From Rhizobacter sp. (GTDB lineage Bacteria; Pseudomonadota; Gammaproteobacteria; Burkholderiales; Burkholderiaceae_C), in the NCBI GenBank assembly GCA_025351675.1, contig JANXVK010000059.1, positions 1-11,818 of the forward strand: a DNA stretch of 11,818 nucleotides. The letters are read 5' to 3'. The first letter of the stretch is position 1; each line of letters opens with the position of its first letter. A program made the translations under genes and the position numbers. The notes beneath the pieces are model-generated. The model was not told where the DNA came from and did not search any database. It worked only from the letters and a program-made list of their open reading frames with translations. Of the stretch, positions 6,680 to 11,818 are shown in pieces.

Positions 6680-7678
6680 TCAACGGACCGCCTCGCGCAC
6701 CTGCGTCCACGCCGACCACACCGCGTCGATCGACGGCGTCGGCTGTGCCTCCACCGACACCTGATGCCGATGCCCGTGCGCCACCTGCGGCCCGGTGCGC
6801 CACGACGTCGGCCAGTTGTAGATCTGCACGTGCGGCAGGTTCACTGCGACGGCGATGTGGCTCAGGCCGCTGTCGACGCCGATCACGCCCTGCGTCGCGC
6901 CGAGCTGGTCGACGAGCGCATCGAGGCTCATCGCGGGCCAGACTTGCACCGCGGCGTTGTCGTCAACCGCGAGCGCGCTCGCGATGCGCTGCGCGCGTGC
7001 GAGCTCGTCCGCACCCACGTGCGGCAGCGCAATGCGCCAGCCTTGGGCCATGGCGCGTTGGCCGAGTTCGATCCACGACGACTCGGGCCAGAGCTTGTCG
7101 TCGCGCGAGGTGCCATGCACGAACACGAGCGTCGGCGCGCCGCCGCGTGCGGGCGCATTCGCACGCAGCCCGAACTGCGGCGCAGACCCGTCGAGCGCAA
7201 GGCCGAGCGCTTTCGACACGAGCACCCGCGAGCGATCGAGCGCATGAATGTGCGGCTCGATGCGGACCGCATGATCGACGAGCCAGCGCGCCAGCGGCTC
7301 GTGACTCGAGCCGTCGGTGCGGTTCGCGAGGCCGTAGGTCGCGCCGGTCGGCGTGAGCTTCGCGAGCTTCGCGATCAGCGCCGATTTGGTCAGGCCCTGC
7401 AGATCGATCACCGCGTCATAGCGATGCGCCTGCAGGCGCGTCTTGAACGCACGCCACTCGGCGCGCGCGCCGCTCGTCCACCACGCCTTGCTCCAGCGCC
7501 GCAGCGGGCAGTCGATGACCTCGTGGATGCCGTCGACGCGCCGCACCAGCGGGGCGAAACCGGGCTCGACGACCCAGTCGATCAGCGCGTCGGGCAACGC
7601 TTTGCCAATGTCGTGCACCACCGGCATCGCGTGCACGACATCACCGAGCGACGACAGCTTGACGACGAGAATGCGCAC
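6680..7678 (-). CDS. waaC: Lipopolysaccharide heptosyltransferase I
   Basis: WaaC adds the first L-glycero-D-manno-heptose from ADP-heptose to Kdo of the LPS inner core, in the cytoplasm at the inner membrane (GT9 family). The 332-aa length is typical. The N-terminus MRILVVKLSSLGDVVHAMP holds the catalytic Asp13, at the same position as in E. coli WaaC. IDLQGLTKSALIAKLA (91-106), VHGTSRDDKLWPESSW (187-202) and GVIGVDSGLSHIAVA (264-278) are the donor and acceptor loops of the family. The start is a GTG at 7678, 16 nt after the phosphohexomutase stop, with no clear Shine-Dalgarno, so translation may be coupled to the upstream gene. The neighbouring waaA acts in the preceding pathway step. WaaF (heptosyltransferase II) is the main alternative, but the DDKLWPESSW motif and waaA linkage favour WaaC. 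Confidence 0.95.
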   Translation of the reverse strand: MRILVVKLSSLGDVVHAMPVVHDIGKALPDALIDWVVEPGFAPLVRRVDGIHEVIDCPLRRWSKAWWTSGARAEWRAFKTRLQAHRYDAVIDLQGLTKSALIAKLAKLTPTGATYGLANRTDGSSHEPLARWLVDHAVRIEPHIHALDRSRVLVSKALGLALDGSAPQFGLRANAPARGGAPTLVFVHGTSRDDKLWPESSWIELGQRAMAQGWRIALPHVGADELARAQRIASALAVDDNAAVQVWPAMSLDALVDQLGATQGVIGVDSGLSHIAVAVNLPHVQIYNWPTSWRTGPQVAHGHRHQVSVEAQPTPSIDAVWSAWTQVREAVR

Positions 7679-7694
7679 GCAGCGAGCGGCGGAT

Positions 7695-9095
7695 TCAGTG
7701 CGCCGCCGCGGCGATCGTCGCGTCGGGCTTCACGGCCCGCAGCGCCGCCATGAAGTCGGTCTCGATGCGGTGCAGCGCCGCCGCGGTGTGGCCCTCGAAG
7801 CGCAGCACCAGCACCGGCGTGGTGTTGCTGGAGCGGATCAGGCCGAAGCCGTCCTTGTAGTCGACACGCAGGCCGTCGATCGTGCCGACATTGCCGGCCG
7901 CGAAGTGCGCCTTGAGAAACGCCGCATCGAGCAGCTTCTCGACGACGAGCTTCGGCTCGCCTTCGGCACACGGCACGTTCAGCTCCGGCGTGCTGAAGCT
8001 GGTCGGCAGCGCGTTCAGCACCTTGCTCGGGTTCTTGCTGCGCGAGACGATCTCGAGCAGGCGCGCTGCCGTGTAGGTTGCATCGTCGAAGCCGTACCAG
8101 CGCTCGGCGAAGAAGATGTGGCCGCTCATCTCGCCGGCAATCGGCGCCTTGGTTTCGCGCAACTTGGCTTTCACCAACGAGTGGCCGGTCTTCCACATCA
8201 GCGGCTTGCCGCCGGCCTTGCGGATCAGCGGCGCCAGGCGCTGCGTGCACTTCACGTCGAAGATGATCGTGCCGCCGGGCTTGCGCTTCAGGATGTCGGT
8301 CGCGAACAGCATCAGCTGGCGGTCCGGGTAGATGATGTTGCCTTCTTTCGTGACGACGCCGAGCCGGTCGCCGTCGCCGTCGAACGCGAGACCGAGTTCG
8401 GCGTCGGTCTCGCGCACGGTACGGATCAGGTCGGCGAGGTTCTCGGGTTTGCTCGGATCGGGGTGGTGGTTCGGAAAGTCGCCGTCGACCTCGGAGTACA
8501 GCTCGATCACCTCGCAGCCGAGGGCGCGCAGGATGCCGGGCGCCGAGGCGCCGGGAATGCCGTTGCCCGAATCGACGACGATCTTCATCGGCCGCGCGAG
8601 TTTGCAGTCGCCGACGATGCGGCCGAGGTACTCGGCGCCGATGTCCATCGTGGCCGAGCGGCCCGTGCCCTTCGTGTAGTCCTCGGCCTCGATGCGCTGG
8701 CGCAGGTTCCGGATCTCGTCGCCGTAGATCGCCTTGCTCGCCAGCACCATCTTGAAGCCGTTGTAGTGCTTCGGGTTGTGGCTGCCCGTCACCATGATGC
8801 CGCTCCTGCAGCCGCGTCGGCCGCGCGTGGCGGCCACGTAGTACAGCATCGGCGTGGTCACTGCGCCGAGATCGACGACATCGAGCCCGGTCGACTTCAG
8901 CCCCTTGATCAGCGCCTTGACCAACCCCGGCCCGGACAGTCGCCCGTCGCGTCCGACTGCCACCGCGCGCTCGCCGGCGTTGACAGCCGCGCTGCCGAAG
9001 GCACGGCCGAGGTGCTCCGCGAACGCCTCGTCGATGCCCGCGCCGACGATGCCGCGGATGTCATAGGCTTTGAAGCAGGAGGCGTTGACTTGCAT
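7695..9095 (-). CDS. algC: Phosphomannomutase/phosphoglucomutase (alpha-D-phosphohexomutase)
   Basis: This 466-aa enzyme is of the AlgC/PMM-PGM type (Pseudomonas AlgC is about 463 aa). It interconverts the 6- and 1-phosphates of mannose or glucose in the cytoplasm, feeding GDP-mannose, UDP-glucose and LPS core or exopolysaccharide synthesis. Motifs in order are KAYDIRG (9-15), GRDGRLSGPG (48-57), TGSHNP (103-108) with the phosphorylated Ser105, FDGDGDR (238-244) with metal ligands Asp239, 241 and 243, the sugar-binding loop GEMSGH (321-326), and the phosphate-binding RSSNTTP (421-427). The start at 9095 (MQVNASCFKAYDIRG) matches the family N-terminus; the longer reading frame upstream has no family similarity. 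No Shine-Dalgarno is present; seven C residues on the coding strand lie just upstream. It is first in the unit with waaC and waaA. The symbol follows Pseudomonas; manB is also used. Confidence 0.96.
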   Translation of the reverse strand: MQVNASCFKAYDIRGIVGAGIDEAFAEHLGRAFGSAAVNAGERAVAVGRDGRLSGPGLVKALIKGLKSTGLDVVDLGAVTTPMLYYVAATRGRRGCRSGIMVTGSHNPKHYNGFKMVLASKAIYGDEIRNLRQRIEAEDYTKGTGRSATMDIGAEYLGRIVGDCKLARPMKIVVDSGNGIPGASAPGILRALGCEVIELYSEVDGDFPNHHPDPSKPENLADLIRTVRETDAELGLAFDGDGDRLGVVTKEGNIIYPDRQLMLFATDILKRKPGGTIIFDVKCTQRLAPLIRKAGGKPLMWKTGHSLVKAKLRETKAPIAGEMSGHIFFAERWYGFDDATYTAARLLEIVSRSKNPSKVLNALPTSFSTPELNVPCAEGEPKLVVEKLLDAAFLKAHFAAGNVGTIDGLRVDYKDGFGLIRSSNTTPVLVLRFEGHTAAALHRIETDFMAALRAVKPDATIAAAAH

Positions 9096-9128
9096 GGTCG
9101 GGGGGGCTCGGGTCGACGGAGTGCGGGG

Positions 9129-9134
9129 ATTGTA
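9129..9134 (-). promoter_or_regulatory. Candidate -10 element for the phosphohexomutase-waaC-waaA operon
   Basis: On the minus strand the hexamer TACAAT (9134 to 9129) matches TATAAT at five of six positions and lies 33 nt before the ATG, giving a short leader. No recognisable -35 lies 16-18 nt further upstream. It is the best promoter-like element for this operon. Confidence 0.45.
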
Positions 9135-9382
9135 GGGACCGCTCCACCCGCGCCGCGCTGCGTCGATCGGTCGCGGCCGGCCAGCGATTCGTTGCCCGCC
9201 CCCAAGCCGTAACGCTTGCGTTCGCACGGTGCGCGGCATGAACCGATCGCCGCTGGTTCGCGCCTCGTTGCGCAGCTTGCAAGCACCCGGCCGTTCGCGC
9301 GGCGATGGGCTCGGCCTGATCGAGGCGTACCTGCGGGTCGTGAAGGTGCGCATGACGACCGGCTGCGCCACCGCATCGCCGC

Positions 9383-9418
9383 TCACGCCAGACGCTGACC
9401 CGCAGCAAGTTGGCGTGA
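9383..9418. repeat. Short inverted repeat upstream of the protease gene
   Basis: Perfect 8-bp arms TCACGCCA (9383-9390) and TGGCGTGA (9411-9418) are separated by 20 nt. They lie about 150 nt before the protease start. This could be an operator half-site pair, but arms of this length can arise by chance in GC-rich DNA. Confidence 0.3.
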
Positions 9419-9569
9419 CATTCTGCCGGTTTCGCGCTGATCCAGACCCGCCGCGGGCTCAAGGCACCAGAAGACACCTCAAGAAATTATTGCCGCGTCC
9501 GATTTCAGGCTGACCGGCCGTCCCCGTATTGCAGGATGTGCGCCGCGCCGCTGTTCAAAGGACAGGAAT

Positions 9570-11801
9570 ATGACTCGCGATTTGATCCGTGTGTTCAAAA
9601 GCATGTGCAACGGGCTCGTCGCCTTGGCCGCAAGCGCGTGCCTGTTCACGCCTGCGGCGATGGCGCAGTTGTCCGACGCCGCCGCGCTGGCCAAGCTCTC
9701 GACCGGTCTGACGCAGACGATCGGCGCAACGACCGCGCCGCTGCAGCCCTGGGTCAGGCAGGCGACGAACGGTCTGCTGGTGCGGGCGATCGTTGCCACC
9801 CGCGACGGCAGCCCGACGCTGCTGGCCAACCTCGCGCAGTCGGTGCTCTCGCTCGGCGGCTCCGTGCACTACGTCTACCCGTCGCTGAATGCCATGGCGG
9901 TGGTTCTGCCGGCTTCGAAGCTGCTCGACCTGGGGCGCAACCCCGATGTCGTCAGCATCGCGCAGAACGGCGCCGTGGTCCGCACGGCCAGCCTCCTGCA
10001 GCGCACCTCCGGCGCAGCCGACGTGCTGACAAGCTCCGGCACCAACCTCGACGGCAGCGGGGTCGGCATCGCCGTGCTCGATTCCGGCATCGCCTGGAAC
10101 CACCGCAGCTTCGCCAGCCCCGGCCTGCCGGGCCTCGCGGGACCGACACGGGTGCGCCAGGCGTTCGACTTTTCGAAGCTCGGCAAGGCCTTCGCCGACG
10201 GCGGATGGCGTGTCGGTGTCAACGAATCGATCTCCGCGACCCTGGCGCTCGGCGGTGCGGGCTTGACCGGTCTGCCGTTGCCGCAGCTCGACCAGGCCGA
10301 TCCGTACGGCCACGGCTCGCACGTCGCATCGATCGCCGCGGGTCAGGGCAACTACCAGAACCCGGATGCTTCGGGCATCGCGCCGAACGCCGCAATTTAT
10401 GACCTGCGCGTGCTCGACGACACCGGCATGGGCAGCACCGCCGACGTGCTGGCCGCCATCGAGTGGGTAATTCAGCGCGCCAAGCTGCTCAACATCCGCG
10501 TGATGAACCTGAGCCTCGCCGCCGACTCGACGGGCTCATTCGTTACCGATCCACTGGCCCGGGCCGCGCGCACCGCGACCAATGCCGGTATCGTGGTGGT
10601 CGTCGCAGCCGGCAACGCCGGCCTGAGCGACGACGGTCGGGAGGTCTTTGGCGCCGTGGGCTCGCCGGGTCACGATCCTTCGGTGATCACCGTCGGCGCA
10701 GTCAATTTGCACGACAGCCCGGCACGCAGCGACGACACGGTCACACGCTTCAGCTCGCGCGGCCCGACCCGCGGCCGCACCACAATCGACGGTGCGGCCT
10801 GGATCGACAATCTGGTCAAGCCGGATCTGGTGGCTCCCGGCAATGCGCTTGTCGGCACGCTCGGTGCAGGCGTGCTCGGTCTGCCGAACAGTTGGAACTA
10901 CCTGGCGCGGACCTACCCGCAACTGAGCGCCGTGCCCGGCGCGTCGCAAGCGCCGAATCAGACGCTGATGCAACTCAGCGGTACCTCGGTGGCCGCGCCG
11001 GTCGTCGCCGGCACGGCGGCCCTGCTGCTGCAGGCCAACCCGGGCCTGACGCCGCCACTCGTCAAGGCGATCCTGCAGTACACGGCCCAGCCCCTGCCGG
11101 GCTCAAACCTGCTTCAGCAGGGTGCCGGCATGCTCAACATCGAGGGCGCGGTGCGGCTGGCCAAGGCGCTGCGCACCGACATCGGCCCGGCGTTCGCCGC
11201 AGGCCGGCTGAAAGCGGGTGATTCGCTCGTGGCGGCCGGCCGCACGTTGCCGGCTCCGCAATCGACGATCGGCGGCCAGACGTTCAACTGGGGCCGCCTC
11301 GTCTTCGCCGGCGGCAATCACCTGTTTTCGGGCGACGCACTGTTCAGCCGATTCCAGCCGATCTACGACCCCACGCTCACATGGGCACGCGGCCTGGTGC
11401 TGAGCACCACGATCGGCTACTGGCCGCTCACCCGCAACACCGTGCCGAAAGCCTTCACAGAACAGCGACTGGTGTCGAACCAAGCCCTGTTGACTGCCGG
11501 TGTGATCCTGCTGGACGACGCCAGCGACGCGAGCGGCGACGGCCTCTTCCTGCCGACCGTGACACTCGCCAATCGGGCCGCGCTCGGCAACGGCTACACC
11601 CTCGCCGACGGGCTGGTGCTGCGCGAAGGCCTCGTGTTGCGCGAGGGCCTGGTCCTGCGCGAAGGGCTGGTCCTGCGGGAAGGTCTGGTGCTGCGCGAAG
11701 GGCTGGTCTTGCGCGAGGGCCTCGTGCTGCGCGAAGGCCTGGTGCTGCGCGAAACGATGACCGGCGAGGCCGGCGCCGGCGGCACGCAGGCCGAGCGCTA
11801 G
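9570..11801 (+). CDS. Secreted S8-family (subtilisin-like) serine protease with C-terminal GLVLRE repeats
   Basis: This 743-aa preproprotein has a Sec signal peptide (hydrophobic core about 15-29, AMA|Q cleavage after residue 32). An I9-like inhibitory propeptide follows (about 70-138: RAIVATRDG, GGSVHYVYPSLNAMAVVLP, PDVVSI). The S8 peptidase domain spans about 160-530, with Asp171 (AVLDSGI), His248 (YGHGSHVASIAAG), oxyanion Asn349 (VVVAAGNAG) and nucleophile Ser473 (LSGTSVAAPVVAGTAALL). All catalytic residues are intact, so it should be active outside the inner membrane. Residues 540-680 form an unassigned Gly/Leu-rich domain, and 681-728 are eight copies of GLVLRE, then a 15-residue tail. 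The ATG is preceded by AAAGGA (9557-9562) at 7 nt. The gene stands alone, divergent from the LPS operon. Substrate and final location are unknown; no standard autotransporter barrel, PEP-CTERM or type IX sorting signal was seen. Confidence 0.95.
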   Translation: MTRDLIRVFKSMCNGLVALAASACLFTPAAMAQLSDAAALAKLSTGLTQTIGATTAPLQPWVRQATNGLLVRAIVATRDGSPTLLANLAQSVLSLGGSVHYVYPSLNAMAVVLPASKLLDLGRNPDVVSIAQNGAVVRTASLLQRTSGAADVLTSSGTNLDGSGVGIAVLDSGIAWNHRSFASPGLPGLAGPTRVRQAFDFSKLGKAFADGGWRVGVNESISATLALGGAGLTGLPLPQLDQADPYGHGSHVASIAAGQGNYQNPDASGIAPNAAIYDLRVLDDTGMGSTADVLAAIEWVIQRAKLLNIRVMNLSLAADSTGSFVTDPLARAARTATNAGIVVVVAAGNAGLSDDGREVFGAVGSPGHDPSVITVGAVNLHDSPARSDDTVTRFSSRGPTRGRTTIDGAAWIDNLVKPDLVAPGNALVGTLGAGVLGLPNSWNYLARTYPQLSAVPGASQAPNQTLMQLSGTSVAAPVVAGTAALLLQANPGLTPPLVKAILQYTAQPLPGSNLLQQGAGMLNIEGAVRLAKALRTDIGPAFAAGRLKAGDSLVAAGRTLPAPQSTIGGQTFNWGRLVFAGGNHLFSGDALFSRFQPIYDPTLTWARGLVLSTTIGYWPLTRNTVPKAFTEQRLVSNQALLTAGVILLDDASDASGDGLFLPTVTLANRAALGNGYTLADGLVLREGLVLREGLVLREGLVLREGLVLREGLVLREGLVLREGLVLRETMTGEAGAGGTQAER
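11610..11753 (+). repeat. Eight 18-bp coding tandem repeats (GLVLRE x8)
   Basis: Eight consecutive 18-nt units starting at 11610, 11628, 11646, 11664, 11682, 11700, 11718 and 11736 each encode Gly-Leu-Val-Leu-Arg-Glu. All eight DNA units differ from one another, and every difference is synonymous (for example Gly as GGG, GGC or GGT; Leu as CTG, CTC or TTG; Glu as GAA or GAG). The array is in frame, residues 681-728 of the protease. A possible degenerate copy of the first four residues (GLVL) occurs at 608-611. Confidence 0.97.
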
Positions 11802-11818
11802 CGCGTTCGTCCAGCCAC

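Larger units (their letters stand above)
9096..9569. other. Divergent intergenic region without a supported gene
   Basis: These 474 bp separate the minus-strand LPS operon from the plus-strand protease and should hold both promoters. A 94-codon open frame (9229-9513, + strand) shows no recognisable family, ribosome-binding site or protein-like composition; I do not call it a gene. Composition is mixed, with a small AT-richer patch near 9481-9492. No tRNA or riboswitch was recognised. Confidence 0.6.

Noticed and set aside
5410..9212. Long plus-strand open frames opposite waaA, waaC and the phosphohexomutase (5410-7356, 6659-7753, 7443-9212)
   Set aside because: Composition is typical of GC-rich antisense shadows, and the minus-strand genes carry intact catalytic motifs throughout.
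9410..9427. Possible sigma54 promoter (TTGGC ... TGC) upstream of the protease
   Set aside because: The distance between the GG and GC elements is one base too long, and the -12 element is poor.
9229..9513. 94-codon plus-strand open frame in the divergent region
   Set aside because: No ribosome-binding site, no recognisable family, and Arg/Pro-rich low-information composition.
9570..9641. Protease as a lipoprotein (Cys24 in the signal region)
   Set aside because: The residues before Cys24 (A-S-A) do not give a good lipobox, and a normal AMA|Q signal peptidase I site follows.
11610..11753. Repeat array as a CRISPR or as a phase-variation switch
   Set aside because: There are no spacers between units. 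The unit length is a multiple of three, so gain or loss of a unit would not shift the frame.
11594..11785. Minus-strand frame giving repeated SRSTRPSR-like units
   Set aside because: It is the antisense of the GLVLRE array; periodicity is inherited from the sense repeats, with no start context or family.

Overview
The window looks like chromosomal DNA of a high-GC betaproteobacterium, most likely order Burkholderiales (Rubrivivax/Leptothrix/Methylibium-type). This rests on the strong G/C third-position bias and on the gene order: Pcm-like methyltransferase, rhodanese and TolC on the + strand facing waaA, waaC and a phosphomannomutase/phosphoglucomutase on the - strand. I recall that order as common in that order; I could not check it by search. 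No tRNA, rRNA, CRISPR array, transposase or phage gene is visible.

Layout. Positions 2-786 hold the 3' part of a protein-L-isoaspartate methyltransferase-like gene and, 2 nt later, a one-domain rhodanese. A 111-bp gap with a strong hairpin precedes a TolC-family outer-membrane protein (898-2274). An inverted repeat and a weak candidate promoter (2278-2369) then separate TolC from a two-gene unit, DUF1800 (2407-3861) and DUF1501 with a Tat-type signal (3890-5104). The gap to 5331 holds a perfect 20-bp palindrome and a broken C-terminal remnant of a DUF4256 gene. The minus-strand LPS unit, transcribed from about 9130 down to 5332, is phosphohexomutase, waaC (heptosyltransferase I) and waaA (Kdo transferase), with gaps of only 16 and 19 nt. 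A 474-bp gene-free divergent region (9096-9569) leads to a secreted S8 (subtilisin-type) protease on the + strand (9570-11801). Its C-terminus carries eight perfect copies of a six-residue repeat.

How the genes work together. The minus-strand operon is a coherent envelope module: the phosphohexomutase supplies phosphorylated sugar precursors, WaaA adds Kdo to lipid A, and WaaC adds the first heptose to Kdo. TolC is an outer-membrane export channel with no transporter partner in view. The DUF1800/DUF1501 pair is a recurrent but uncharacterised partnership; here it and the DUF4256 remnant lie between tolC and waaA, which suggests an insertion at that junction.

The most unusual signal is the GLVLRE x8 tail of the protease. 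All eight units encode the same peptide, yet all eight DNA units differ, only by synonymous changes. That pattern suggests selection on the peptide rather than recent DNA duplication. I found no multi-gene defence or mobile system in this window.
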